Source of the DNA: CAIWHR01 sp963734055
GTDB lineage: Bacteria; Pseudomonadota; Gammaproteobacteria; Burkholderiales; Casimicrobiaceae
DNA length: 64,000 bases
Direction: 5' to 3'
Assembly: GCA_963734055.1 (NCBI GenBank)
Contig: CAVTFQ010000004.1
Coordinates: 595,066 to 659,065, forward strand
Shown: in pieces, positions 30,406-39,567 of the stretch
How the letters are laid out: each line of letters starts with the position of its first letter
How positions within the stretch are numbered: position 1 is the stretch's first letter
Notes under the pieces: model-generated
What the model was told of the DNA's origin: nothing
The model's input: only the letters and a program-made list of their open reading frames with translations
The model's database searches: none
Made by a program: the position numbers and the translations under genes

Positions 30406-30680
30406 CTAGGAGCCTGTCGGACTTGCTTTCACGTATGCGTTGCCGCGCCAAAAGCGCGGGATGCGAGGCGGGCGGCGAAGCCGATATCGGGAATATCGGC
30501 GAGCCGAGCAACGAAGCAGACGCGCTTTTGGCGCGGCAACCCGAAGGGACGGGGCGCTCCGGGCGCACTTCTGCGTTACTCGCCCTCGCCGTACGCCCGG
30601 TAGGGCTTCGGGCTCGCGCCTTGAAATGGGCCCGGATCGCCGCCGTCGCATGCGCGAAAACAAGTCCGACGGGCTCCTAG
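30406..30680. repeat. CTAG-bounded palindromic element, copy 2
   Basis: A 275-bp non-coding block between rpoH and ftsY. It starts and ends with CTAG; the outer 34 bases form an inverted repeat with 30 matches (left begins CTAGGAGCCTGTCGGACTTG; right arm 30647-30680). Nested inside are a perfect 20-bp inverted repeat (30439-30458 with 30521-30540) and an inner palindrome GCCGATAT-cggga-ATATCGGC (30480-30500), together able to fold a hairpin of about 100 bases. The right end overlaps the TAG stop of ftsY. The 13-base core and overall plan match the element at 2792-2986. It looks like a MITE-type element; the 4-base CTAG ends could be a target duplication of the kind IS5-family elements make. 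Confidence 0.82.
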
Positions 30681-31615
30681 CCCACCAAGGCGTCGACGAA
30701 GTCCGCCGCGACAAACGGCTTCATGTCGTCAACCGTCTCGCCAACCCCGAGAAAGCGAACCGGGATCGGGTGCTCGCGCGCGATCGCCGCCACGATGCCC
30801 CCCTTCGCGGTGCCGTCGAGCTTGGTCAGGATGAGGCCGGTGAGTCCGAGCGCCGCGTCGAACGCCCGCACCTGGGCAAGGGCGTTCTGACCCGTGTTCG
30901 CGTCGAGGACGAGCAGCGTCTCGTGCGGGGCCGACGGGTCGGCCTTCCGGATCACCCGCTGCACCTTCCGGATCTCCTCCATGAGGTGCAGCTGGGTCGG
31001 GAGGCGGCCCGCAGTGTCAGCGAGCACGACGTCCGTGCCGCGCGCCTTCGCCGCGCCGATTGCGTCGAACACGACGGCGGCGGCATCTCCGCCCTGCTGC
31101 GCGATCACCGCAACGCCGTTGCGCTCCCCCCAGATCGAGAGCTGCTCGCGGGCGGCCGCGCGGAACGTGTCGCCGGCGGCGAGCAGCACTGAAAGGCCCT
31201 CCGCCTGCAGGTATTTCGCGAGCTTGCCGATCGACGTCGTCTTCCCGGCACCGTTGACGCCGGCGACCATGATCACGAAGGGACGCGCCGCACCCACGAT
31301 GAAAGGCTTTTCGAGCGGCGCGAGGAGGTCGACGAGCACGCTCTTGAGCATCGTCCTGGGCTCGCCCTCGCCGCCCGAGCGCTTCCAGCGCGCGCGAAGC
31401 TCGCCGATCACCGTCTCGGTCGCCGCGACTCCCATGTCGGACGTGATCAGCGCCGTCTCGATCGCTTCGAGCGTCTCCTCATCGAGCGTATGCCCGCGGA
31501 GCGCCACGGCGATCGCGCCGCCGAACTTCTCGCGCGAGCGGGCAAGCCCGGCCTTGAGGCGCTCGCCCCACGACTTGCGCGGACCGTCGTCGTCGCGTTT
31601 GAAGAGGTCGAACAT
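30677..31615 (-). CDS. ftsY: Signal recognition particle receptor FtsY
   Basis: The 312-residue protein has a short charged N-terminus (MFDLFKRDDDGPRKSW) followed by the NG GTPase: P-loop GVNGAGKTTSIGKLA, DTFRAAAREQL, DTAGRLPTQ and TKLDGTAKGG. It receives ribosome-SRP complexes at the membrane. The ATG at 31615 is preferred over a GTG twelve bases upstream because the protein then starts like its relatives. The long acidic A domain of E. coli FtsY is absent, as is common in this group. The stop codon is part of the CTAG end of the repeat at 30406-30680. Confidence 0.96.
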   Translation of the reverse strand: MFDLFKRDDDGPRKSWGERLKAGLARSREKFGGAIAVALRGHTLDEETLEAIETALITSDMGVAATETVIGELRARWKRSGGEGEPRTMLKSVLVDLLAPLEKPFIVGAARPFVIMVAGVNGAGKTTSIGKLAKYLQAEGLSVLLAAGDTFRAAAREQLSIWGERNGVAVIAQQGGDAAAVVFDAIGAAKARGTDVVLADTAGRLPTQLHLMEEIRKVQRVIRKADPSAPHETLLVLDANTGQNALAQVRAFDAALGLTGLILTKLDGTAKGGIVAAIAREHPIPVRFLGVGETVDDMKPFVAADFVDALVG

Positions 31616-31733
31616 AGGAAGGAACACGGGACGCGCGAGGCGGGGCGCGCGGCGTCGCTATAATTTTATTTTACCGGCTCCGCCAACTCAGCCGGCTTCA
31701 CGCCCGCCGGTTCCGCCCGCCGCTTCGAATCCC

Positions 31734-32351
31734 GTGCCCAGCCCACGCGCCCAACGCGTCCGCATCATCGGCGGCGCCTTTCGCGGCCGCCTCGTCCGCT
31801 TTCCGCCGATCGAAGGGCTGCGTCCCACGCCCGACCGTGTCCGCGAGACGCTCTTCAACTGGCTCGGTCAGGACCTGACCGGATGGCGCTCGCTCGACCT
31901 CTACGCCGGCTCGGGCGCGCTTTCGCTCGAGGCCGCTTCTCGCGGCGCCGCGCTCGCGGTCGCCGTCGATACCCGCCGCGGGTCGGTCGATGCGATCGCC
32001 GCCGCCGGCGCGGCGCTCGGCGCGCGCGCACTCGAGCCGCACGTGGCGGACGTGCGCGCTTACCTCGACCGGGAACGGCGCGAGTTCGACGTCGTCTTCT
32101 GCGATCCGCCGTTCCGCGAGGACCCCTGGGCGTGGCTCCTTCCGGCCTGCGCCGCGCGCCTTGCGGCGGGCGGGTTCCTCTATGCCGAGGCAGGGAAGCC
32201 GCTCGCCCCGCCGCCGGGACTCGCGGCGTTCCGGAGCGACAGGGCGGGGCAGGTGCATTATCATCTTTTCGCCCGTCCGGGCCCCCGCGTCGAAGCGACC
32301 GGCCCGGCCCCCGCCCCCTCTTCCGCGCCCGGCTCCCGCGATTCATGCTGA
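31734..32351 (+). CDS. rsmD: 16S rRNA m2G966 methyltransferase RsmD
   Basis: A GTG-started protein of 205 residues. It has the RsmD start (VRIIGGAFRGRLVRFP), the motif LRPTPDRVRETLFNWLG, the SAM loop LDLYAGSGALSLEAASRGA and the catalytic DPPF. It methylates guanine 966 of 16S rRNA. Its final seven bases overlap coaD, so the two are coupled. The promoter is probably in the 118-base gap shared with divergent ftsY, where TATAAT occurs near 31660. Confidence 0.93.
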   Translation: MPSPRAQRVRIIGGAFRGRLVRFPPIEGLRPTPDRVRETLFNWLGQDLTGWRSLDLYAGSGALSLEAASRGAALAVAVDTRRGSVDAIAAAGAALGARALEPHVADVRAYLDRERREFDVVFCDPPFREDPWAWLLPACAARLAAGGFLYAEAGKPLAPPPGLAAFRSDRAGQVHYHLFARPGPRVEATGPAPAPSSAPGSRDSC

Positions 32352-32836
32352 AAGTGGTCTATCCCGGCACGTTCGACCCGCTGACCCGCGGGCACGAGGA
32401 CATCGTCCGCCGCGCGGCACGGCTGTTCGACCGCGTCGTCGTAGGCGTCGCGGTCAGCGAATCGAAGCGGCCGTTCTTCACGGCGGAGGAGCGCGTGGCG
32501 ATGGCGCGGGAGGTGCTCGCGCCGTATCCCAACGTCGAGGTCGCCGCCTTCTCCACGCTGCTCATGGATTTCGTGCACGCGCAGGGGTCGCGGGCGATCC
32601 TCCGGGGCCTGCGCGCCGCATCGGACTTCGAGTACGAGTTCCAGATGGCGGGGATGAACCGGAACCTCTATCCGGAGGTCGAAACTCTCTTTCTCACCCC
32701 CTCCGAGCAGTACATGTTCGTTTCGGCCACGATCGTGCGCGAGATCGCCAAGTTCGGCGGGGACGTGTCGTCGTTCGTGCACCCGAGCGTGCTCGAGCGC
32801 CTCGCGGCCAAGGTCGCGCAGGAGAGCAGGACCTGA
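32345..32836 (+). CDS. coaD: Phosphopantetheine adenylyltransferase
   Basis: A 163-residue protein with the nucleotidyltransferase motif YPGTFDPLTRGHEDIVRRA, the RGLRAASDFEYEFQMAGMN segment and the ISSS-like VSATIVREIAKFGGDVS. It performs the fourth step of coenzyme A synthesis, adding AMP to phosphopantetheine. It overlaps rsmD and is six bases from the ferredoxin gene, the usual betaproteobacterial trio. Confidence 0.98.
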   Translation: MLKVVYPGTFDPLTRGHEDIVRRAARLFDRVVVGVAVSESKRPFFTAEERVAMAREVLAPYPNVEVAAFSTLLMDFVHAQGSRAILRGLRAASDFEYEFQMAGMNRNLYPEVETLFLTPSEQYMFVSATIVREIAKFGGDVSSFVHPSVLERLAAKVAQESRT

Positions 32837-32842
32837 CCTGCG

Positions 32843-33112
32843 ATGGCGCTGATCATCACCGACGAGTGCATCAACTGCGACGTCTGCGAGCCCGAGTGCC
32901 CGAACGAGGCGATTTCGCAGGGCGTCGAGATCTACGTGATCGATCCCGCGAAGTGCACCGAGTGCGTCGGCCACTTCGACACGCCGCAGTGCGTCGAGGT
33001 GTGTCCGGTCGACTGCATCCCCGTGGATCCGGCGCACGTGGAGTCGAAGGAGGCGCTCCGGCTCAAGTACGAAGCGCTGACGGCGGCGAAGGCGACGGAC
33101 GCCGCCGGTTGA
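32843..33112 (+). CDS. YfhL-family 4Fe-4S dicluster ferredoxin
   Basis: An 89-residue ferredoxin with two cluster motifs: CINCDVCEPECPNEA and CTECVGHFDTPQCVEVCPVDC. The eight-residue insert between the second and third cysteines of the second motif is the mark of the YfhL/Alvin-type family. It carries low-potential electrons; the partner enzyme is not in the window. It is the last gene of rsmD-coaD-fdx. Confidence 0.93.
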   Translation: MALIITDECINCDVCEPECPNEAISQGVEIYVIDPAKCTECVGHFDTPQCVEVCPVDCIPVDPAHVESKEALRLKYEALTAAKATDAAG

Positions 33113-33242
33113 CGTCGCCGGCGGCCTCCGATCCGATCGATCGAATCGCAAGGCCGGGGGGTCGGCCGCTGCGTCGACTCGCCCCGGTCGCATCCCCACG
33201 CGCTACTCGCGCGCCGGGCCCCCTGCTTTCCGGCTCGCGCCG

Positions 33243-35237
33243 CTACGCGTTCGCGGCGAGCGGCAGGCCGTCCGGATTCCGGATGATGGTGTCGATCGCG
33301 GCGACTTCGCGCGCGAGCGAATGCTCCTGCGCCCCAAGCGCTTCTTCCTGCGCCACCAGCTCCGCGACGCGCTCCTCGAGCTCGCCGCTCGCGCGATGGA
33401 TCCGCTTGATGCTCTCGAGCCGCCGGCGGAGCTGCAGGTGGTGCTCCTTCACCTGCGTCTCGAGCGGCGACATCACCGCGCGGAGCCAGCTGTCGAGATC
33501 GCGGTTCGCGATGTCGTAGACGTGCTTCGCGCGCGACGCGATCGTCTCGAAGAAGCGCTTCATCAGCGCGAACTTGGCCTTGCTGACCATGTTCCACAGC
33601 GTGTTGAAGTGCTGGTTGTAGGCGCGCTCGAGCCGGTCGACCTCCTTCTGGTACTTGAGCATCGAGAACGGCGGGGGCGCGTAGCGCTCGAGCCCCTGCT
33701 CCTTCGCGAAGCGCGCGTACATCGCCTGCATCATGTCGTGGATCTCGGCGCTCCGGCGTCCGGCCTCGTCGAAGTCGTGCCGGATCGTCGCGAAGAACTC
33801 GCTCATCGCAGTGCGGACGCCCTTGGTGAAGGGGCTGCCTTCGATGTGGCGGCGGGTGCGGCTCGCGTTCGCGCGGAGCGCGTCGAGGCCGATCACGTCG
33901 AAGAGCCGGTTCGTCTGCTGCGAGAACACGGTGCGGAGCGCGGTGAAGCGCTGCAGGCCGCGCTCGAAGAGCTCCTTCTCCTGCCGCACGCGGTCCATCA
34001 TGTGCTCGACCACGTCCTGGTTCTTGCCGCGGAGCGCGCGGAGCTCGGTCAGCTGCTCGGCGATGCCGTTCTGGCGGGCGTCGAGCAGCGCGCGCACACC
34101 GGCCGCGAGCGACTTCACCTCCGACTGCGTCGCGGCGCCGACGATGTCGCGCTTCGCGGGAATGAGCTTCCGCGAGAGCGCGCCCTCGAGCCCCGGCAGC
34201 CGGCTCTTCGCGAGCAGCGCGTCGTCGCCGTTGACCTTCGCGAGCAGCGCCTTCTGCGCCGACACCGCGAAGACCTGCGCCGCCGGGATGTCGAGGAGCT
34301 CCGCCGACGAGACGACCTGGCGACCGATCTCGGCGTCGACGTCCCGCTCCGAGCGCAACTCGTCCCAGAGGCCGTCGATCTTGTTCAGGATGACGATGCG
34401 GCCGGCGCGCGTCGCGGCGTCCTCGCCGGCCAGGTGCTTGTTCCATACCTCGAGGTCCGTCTTCGTGACGCCCGCGTCGGCAGCGAGGATGAACAGCACC
34501 GCGTGGGCGTTGGGCAGCAGGTTGAGCGTGAGCTCGGGCTCCGTGCCGATCGCGTTCAGACCCGGCGTATCGAGGATCACGAGGCCCTGCTGCAGGAGCG
34601 GATGCGGGAAATTGATCACCGCGTGCCGCCAGCACGGGATGTCGACCGCGCCTTCGCCCTCGGACTCGAGCGCGGAGAGGAAGTCCTCGTCTTCGTAGAG
34701 CCCGTACTTGCGGGCGAGGGCGACCGGCACGCGCTTGACCTGCGAAACGCGTGCGAGCGCCTCGCTCATCCGGTCCGCCGAGGACAGGTCGAGCGGAATC
34801 GTCACCCACTCGTCCGCATAGTTCTTGAATTCGGCGACCGTGGCATCCCGGAGCCGCGTCTCGATGGGCAGGAGGCGGATCGACGGCGCGCGCGAGGCGT
34901 CGTAGAGGAGCTCGGTCGGGCACATCGTCGTGCGGCCGGCCGACGACGGCAGGAGGCGCTGGCCGAAGTCGGCGAAGAAGATCGCGTTGATGAGTTCCGA
35001 CTTGCCGCGCGAGAACTCGGCGACGAACGCGACGACGAGCTTGTCCTGATGCAGGCGCTCCAAGAGCTGCTGGACCTTGAGGTCGATCTGAGCGTCGGCC
35101 AGGTCCTGCTGCGCGAGCCAGTCGTGCAGCCCCGAAATGCCGGCGGACAGCCGCCGCCGCCAATCGCTGTACGCCTCGAAGCGGGCCGCGAGCTCGCGCG
35201 CGGGGGAGGCAACGCTGTCGGGTCGGGCCGGCGGCAT
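33243..35237 (-). CDS. Dynamin-like large GTPase
   Basis: A 664-residue protein with an N-terminal GTPase domain: P-loop AEFSRGKSELINAI, threonine switch around SAGRTTMCPTELL, G3 LDTPGLNAIG and G4 LNKIDGLWDEL. A long, mostly helical stalk follows, with coiled-coil stretches and a helical end (EERVAELVAQEEALGAQE). No membrane helix is visible. Bacterial dynamin-like proteins remodel or guard membranes, and related single genes are common in Burkholderiales, but the role of this group is not established. It stands alone on its strand next to mutM, with 92 bases between them. Confidence 0.85.
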   Translation of the reverse strand: MPPARPDSVASPARELAARFEAYSDWRRRLSAGISGLHDWLAQQDLADAQIDLKVQQLLERLHQDKLVVAFVAEFSRGKSELINAIFFADFGQRLLPSSAGRTTMCPTELLYDASRAPSIRLLPIETRLRDATVAEFKNYADEWVTIPLDLSSADRMSEALARVSQVKRVPVALARKYGLYEDEDFLSALESEGEGAVDIPCWRHAVINFPHPLLQQGLVILDTPGLNAIGTEPELTLNLLPNAHAVLFILAADAGVTKTDLEVWNKHLAGEDAATRAGRIVILNKIDGLWDELRSERDVDAEIGRQVVSSAELLDIPAAQVFAVSAQKALLAKVNGDDALLAKSRLPGLEGALSRKLIPAKRDIVGAATQSEVKSLAAGVRALLDARQNGIAEQLTELRALRGKNQDVVEHMMDRVRQEKELFERGLQRFTALRTVFSQQTNRLFDVIGLDALRANASRTRRHIEGSPFTKGVRTAMSEFFATIRHDFDEAGRRSAEIHDMMQAMYARFAKEQGLERYAPPPFSMLKYQKEVDRLERAYNQHFNTLWNMVSKAKFALMKRFFETIASRAKHVYDIANRDLDSWLRAVMSPLETQVKEHHLQLRRRLESIKRIHRASGELEERVAELVAQEEALGAQEHSLAREVAAIDTIIRNPDGLPLAANA

Positions 35238-35329
35238 GATCGGGGCGGGTCGGGATCGGAAATCTAGCACAGGGCGGAAAGCATTTCCCGTGCCGAACGG
35301 AGGAAAACAGGGGCCGCGAGAACGGGCTG

Positions 35330-36145
35330 CTACCGCTGGCAGCGCGGGCAGAACATCGTTGCGCGGCCCCCGAGCCGCACTGACTTTATTGCAGTGCCGC
35401 ACACCCGGCAGGGCTGTTCCTCGCGACCGTAGACGCGGTACTCCAGCTGGAAGTAGCCGGGCTCCCCGCGGCTGTCGACGTAATCGCGCAACGTCGACCC
35501 GCCTTTGGCGATCGCGTCGGCGAGCGTCTCGCGGACGGCGTCCACGAGTCGCGCATAGCGGGCGAGCGACACCCGGTTCGCGCGAACGGTGGGCCGGATG
35601 CCCGCGCGGAAGAGCGCCTCGTTCGCGTAGATGTTCCCCACGCCGACGATGAGGCGATTGTCCATGAGCCCGAGCTTGATCGCGGCAGTCCGCCGCCGCG
35701 TGGCGTGCCACAGGTAGTGCGCATCGCAGGAGGGATCGAAGGGCTCGGGGCCGAGCGATGCGAGCAGCGGATGTCGCGCCGCCGGCGGCGGCAGCCAGAG
35801 GAGAGCGCCGAAGCGCCGCGGGTCGCGGTAGCGGAGCGTGACGCCGGAATCGAGGACGAGATCGAAATGATCGTGCGCCTCCCGCGGCGGCGCGCGCGTG
35901 AATGCGCGCAGGCTGCCAGTCATGCCGAGGTGGAGCAGCAACGTGTCCCGCCCGACGCGAAAAAGTAGGTACTTGCTTCGTCGGTCGATCGCGTCGATCC
36001 TGCGGCCGGCCAGCTCGCGTTCGAGCGTGGCGGGAACCGGCCAACGCAGGCGCCGGTCATAGATAGTCAGGGCCGCCACGCGATGCCCGACGGCGAGCGG
36101 GGCGATCCCGCGGCGGGTCGTTTCGACTTCGGGAAGTTCCGGCAT
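35330..36145 (-). CDS. mutM: Formamidopyrimidine-DNA glycosylase (MutM)
   Basis: The 271-residue protein begins PELPEVETTRRGI with catalytic Pro1 and Glu2 after Met removal, has the helix-two-turn-helix (LMDNRLIVGVGNIYANEALFRAGI) and ends in a zinc finger (CRVCG ... CPRCQR). It excises 8-oxoguanine and opened purines. All catalytic residues are present. It is divergent from the TPR gene, sharing a 125-base gap. Confidence 0.97.
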   Translation of the reverse strand: MPELPEVETTRRGIAPLAVGHRVAALTIYDRRLRWPVPATLERELAGRRIDAIDRRSKYLLFRVGRDTLLLHLGMTGSLRAFTRAPPREAHDHFDLVLDSGVTLRYRDPRRFGALLWLPPPAARHPLLASLGPEPFDPSCDAHYLWHATRRRTAAIKLGLMDNRLIVGVGNIYANEALFRAGIRPTVRANRVSLARYARLVDAVRETLADAIAKGGSTLRDYVDSRGEPGYFQLEYRVYGREEQPCRVCGTAIKSVRLGGRATMFCPRCQR

Positions 36146-36270
36146 CGGGCGGCGGACGAACGAAGCGGCGGGCGCATTTGTTGCGGCGCCGAATATACCC
36201 TAGACTGACCGGCTTCCCGGCGCGCTTCCGAGCGCTTGGCCGGCGTGCGGCACACCGCAGGAAGGCACTC

Positions 36271-38037
36271 TTGGCTCAATTACGTCGCATCGGACTCGCC
36301 GCCGCGGTGGCGCTCGCGGTTGCCTGGCCGCTTGCGTCCCAGGCGCAATTTCCCGGGCAGGAACCGGCAAAGGGCGCCAAGGCCCCGCCGGATTCGGGTT
36401 CGGGCGGCCTCACCGCGGATGTCATGTACCGGGTGCTGTTGGGCGACGTCGCGCTCCAGCGCGGCGAGCCCGCGCTCGCGGCCCGCGCCTACCTCGAAGC
36501 GGCGCGCGAGACGCGCGAAGCGAGCCTCGCCCGGCGGGCCACTGAAATCGCCGTGGGCGCGAGGGCACGCTCGCTCAGCGTCGAATCGGCGAAGCTGTGG
36601 AGCGAGATCGATCCTTCCGCGCAGCGCCCGAAGCAGCTCCTGGCTGCGCTCGCAACCGGCTCGGGCGGCAAGGGATTCGACACGCCGGGGATCGGAAACG
36701 ACCTCAAGGCCGAGCTCGAGCGGGTGCTCGCGGACGCGGCGTCCTCGCCCGCAGCGCTGTCCGAGGCTTTCCTCCAGTTGAACCGGCTCCTCGCGCAGGA
36801 ATCCGACCGGGTCGCGACGTTCAAGCTCGTCGAATCGGTCGCGCAACCTTACCCCGACCTCGCCGAGGCCCGCTTCGCCGTCGCGCTCGCCGCGTACAAC
36901 ACGGGGCTCGCCGACATGTCGACGCAGGCGACCGCGCTGCGCGAAGTCGACCGCGCGCTGCTCCTGAAGCCGGGCTGGGAGCGGGCGGCGATGCTGAAGG
37001 GCGAGATCCTGGGCAAGCGCTCGCCGGCCGAGGCGATCGATTACCTCGTGGCCTATCTCGCCGCGCACCCGGACTCGAAGGCGGCGGGCGCCTCGCTCGC
37101 GGAGGTCTACGTCCAGCAGCGGCGCTTTGCCGAGGCGCGTGCGATCTTCGAGCAGTTCTGGGCCGCGGACAAGGAGAACCGCGTCTACGAATTCGCGATC
37201 GCCGAGCTCGCGTTCCAGATGAAGGACTGGACGGCGGCCGAGAAGCTCTTCCAGGACCTCGTGGACGCGAAATACGAGGACGACGGCGGCGTCGAGCTCC
37301 GGCTCGCGCAGGTCGCGGAGGAGACGGGCCGCTACGGCCTCGCGTTCGACCGCTATCGCGCGGTGCCGGACGGCGAGCGGGCGTGGTACGCGAAGCTGCG
37401 CGCGGCGGCGATGCTCGGCAAGCAGAACAAGCTCGCGGAAGCGAAGCAGTTCCTGGCCGACCTCCCGGCGGTGACGATCGAGCAGCGCGTGCAGGTGCGG
37501 CAGGCCGAGGCGCAGCTCCTGCGCGAGGCGGGCGACAACGCGGCCGCCTATGCGGTGCTCACGCAGGCGCTGACCGAGCATCCGGACGAGCCCGACCTGC
37601 TCTACGACAGCGCGATGGTCGCCGAAAAGCTCGACAAGGTCGACGTCGTCGAGGCCCAGCTCTCGCGACTGATCGAGCTTCATCCCGACAACGCGCAGGC
37701 GCTGAACGCCCTTGGCTATACGCTCGTCGACCGCACGTCGCGGACCGCCGAGGGCGCGGCGCTGATCGAGAAGGCGCACAAGCTCTCGCCGGACGATCCG
37801 TTCATCCTCGACAGCATGGGATGGGCGCAATTCCGGATGGGGCAACTGGACCAGGCCGAGGACTACCTGCGGCACGCGCTCGCCGAACGACCGGATCCGG
37901 AGATAGCGGCCCACCTGGGCGAGGTGCTGTGGGCGAAGGGCGAGCGCGCCCGCGCGCGCGAAGTCTGGCAGTCGCAGCTCAAGTCCTCGCCCGACAATCC
38001 GGTGCTGCTCGAGACGATGCGCCGGCTCTCGCCGTAG
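36271..38037 (+). CDS. Exported tetratricopeptide-repeat protein
   Basis: A 588-residue protein with a signal peptide (RIGLAAAVALAVAWPLASQAQ) and TPR-like helical repeats through most of its length; the clearest ones are in the last 200 residues (LNALGYTLVDRTSRTAEGAALIEKAHKLSPDD; FRMGQLDQAEDYLRHAL). The TTG at 36271 is chosen because AGGAAGG lies just upstream and the signal peptide begins there. TPR proteins build complexes; here a periplasmic or outer-membrane scaffold is likely. It directly precedes lolB by 19 bases, a conserved pairing in betaproteobacteria. Confidence 0.88.
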   Translation: MAQLRRIGLAAAVALAVAWPLASQAQFPGQEPAKGAKAPPDSGSGGLTADVMYRVLLGDVALQRGEPALAARAYLEAARETREASLARRATEIAVGARARSLSVESAKLWSEIDPSAQRPKQLLAALATGSGGKGFDTPGIGNDLKAELERVLADAASSPAALSEAFLQLNRLLAQESDRVATFKLVESVAQPYPDLAEARFAVALAAYNTGLADMSTQATALREVDRALLLKPGWERAAMLKGEILGKRSPAEAIDYLVAYLAAHPDSKAAGASLAEVYVQQRRFAEARAIFEQFWAADKENRVYEFAIAELAFQMKDWTAAEKLFQDLVDAKYEDDGGVELRLAQVAEETGRYGLAFDRYRAVPDGERAWYAKLRAAAMLGKQNKLAEAKQFLADLPAVTIEQRVQVRQAEAQLLREAGDNAAAYAVLTQALTEHPDEPDLLYDSAMVAEKLDKVDVVEAQLSRLIELHPDNAQALNALGYTLVDRTSRTAEGAALIEKAHKLSPDDPFILDSMGWAQFRMGQLDQAEDYLRHALAERPDPEIAAHLGEVLWAKGERARAREVWQSQLKSSPDNPVLLETMRRLSP

Positions 38038-38056
38038 CCTGCGGGCGGCGAGCCTC

Positions 38057-38611
38057 GTGCGCGGCGCAGGCGTCGTCGTCGCGGCATGCCTCGTGGCCGG
38101 GTGCGCGACCGTTCCCGTCGTCGCGCCGACGATCGCGCCCGCCGCCGACACCGCGTTCACGATCGACGGACGCCTCTCCGCGCGCCGCGGCAGCGAAGGG
38201 GCGACCGCCAACTTCACCTGGCGCCACGCGCCGCCGCGCGACGACATCGTCGTCACGACGCCGCTCGGCCAGGCCCTGGCCGAGATCTCGGGCGACCGCG
38301 CGGCTTCGCGCTACGAGCTCAGGCTGGCTGACGGCCGCCGCGAGGACGCGTCGGGATGGCCGGCGCTGACCGAGCGCGCGCTGGGCGCGCCGGTCCCCGT
38401 CGAGGGACTGTCGGCCTGGATCCAGGGGGCGCCGCACGCAGGCGCGCCATTCGCGGCCGAGCCCGACGCCGCGGGGCGCGTGACGGTGTTGCGGCAGGAC
38501 GGCTGGGAGATCGTCTACGCGTATGCCGACGCCGCGACGCGCGAGCCCGTGCGCATGCAGCTCACGCAGGCCGATCTCGAGATCCGCATCGTCGTGCTCG
38601 CGCGCCGCTAG
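38057..38611 (+). CDS. lolB: Outer-membrane lipoprotein receptor LolB
   Basis: A 184-residue lipoprotein: short leader ending in the lipobox LVAGC, then the LolB fold with FTIDGRLSARRG, TTPLGQALAEI and LRQDGWEIVYAYAD. LolB accepts lipoproteins from LolA and inserts them in the outer membrane. The GTG start at 38057 gives a leader of normal size. It lies between the TPR gene and ispE, as usual in this lineage. Confidence 0.92.
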   Translation: MRGAGVVVAACLVAGCATVPVVAPTIAPAADTAFTIDGRLSARRGSEGATANFTWRHAPPRDDIVVTTPLGQALAEISGDRAASRYELRLADGRREDASGWPALTERALGAPVPVEGLSAWIQGAPHAGAPFAAEPDAAGRVTVLRQDGWEIVYAYADAATREPVRMQLTQADLEIRIVVLARR

Positions 38612-38659
38612 GGTGGCCCGGGTGTGGCGTGCGCGCCCGCGCGCGGCGACAATCGCCCG

Positions 38660-39496
38660 ATGCCGTCGCTGATCGTTCCCGCGCCCGCCAAGCTCAATCT
38701 TTTCCTGCACGTGACGGGGCGGCGCGCCGACGGACGCCATCGGCTCGAGACGCTGTTCGTCGCGCTCGACGTCGGCGACACCGTCGACCTCGCCGTTCGC
38801 GCCGACGGCGGAATCCGGCGCGCGGGCGGCTGGAGCGGTGTCCCGGAGGAGGACGATCTCGCGTTGCGCGCCGCGCGCGCGCTCAAGGCCGCAACCGGAT
38901 GTCCGCTCGGCGCGGACATCGCGGTGACGAAGCGCATTCCCGTGGGCGGAGGCCTGGGTGGGGGCAGCTCGGACGCGGCGTCGGTGCTGCTCGGTCTCAA
39001 CCGCCTCTGGGCGCTCGGGCTTTCGCGCGAGCGCATGATGGCGATCGGACTCGCGCTCGGCGCGGACGTGCCTTTCTTTCTGTTCGGCGCGCCGGCGTTC
39101 GCAAGCGGCATCGGCGAGGTGCTTCGCGCGGTGACGCTGCCTTCGATGTGGGTCGCCGTGATCGCGCCGGGAGTCGCCGTGTCCACCGCATCGATTTTCG
39201 CGGCGCCTGAATTGACACGCGACACACCGTCGGCGAAAATAGACGTCTTTTCCGAGGGTTATGGCCGGAACGATCTCGAGGCCGTCGCGTGTGCGCGCCA
39301 TCCCGAGATTGCCGCGGCCCTGGCCGAATTGCGCAGGCGCTCGCCGCATGCGCGGATGACGGGATCGGGGAGTTCGGTGTTCGCGTCGTTTGCATCGGGC
39401 GAGCATGCGGAAAGCGCCGTCGAGGCGCCGCCGGCGGGCATGCACGGCTTTGTCGCGCGAACGCTCGCCCGCCACCCGCTCGCGGCGCTCGCGTGA
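38660..39496 (+). CDS. ispE: 4-diphosphocytidyl-2-C-methyl-D-erythritol kinase
   Basis: The 278-residue GHMP kinase begins IVPAPAKLNLFLHVTGRRADG and has the ATP loop IPVGGGLGGGSSDAASVL and the third motif MTGSGSSVFASF. It phosphorylates an intermediate of the non-mevalonate isoprenoid pathway. It precedes tRNA-Gln and prs in the conserved lolB-ispE-tRNA-prs order. Confidence 0.97.
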   Translation: MPSLIVPAPAKLNLFLHVTGRRADGRHRLETLFVALDVGDTVDLAVRADGGIRRAGGWSGVPEEDDLALRAARALKAATGCPLGADIAVTKRIPVGGGLGGGSSDAASVLLGLNRLWALGLSRERMMAIGLALGADVPFFLFGAPAFASGIGEVLRAVTLPSMWVAVIAPGVAVSTASIFAAPELTRDTPSAKIDVFSEGYGRNDLEAVACARHPEIAAALAELRRRSPHARMTGSGSSVFASFASGEHAESAVEAPPAGMHGFVARTLARHPLAALA

Positions 39497-39567
39497 TCCT
39501 CGGAGGACGTTCCACGCGGGACGAACCGCGCGCCGCGCGATGCGGGCGCGACGATGATTTCTTCCGC

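Noticed and set aside
30348..30714. Several 70-110 residue frames in both strands around 30.4-30.7 kb
   Set aside because: They are reading frames through the palindromic repeat element and mirror each other because of the inverted repeats.
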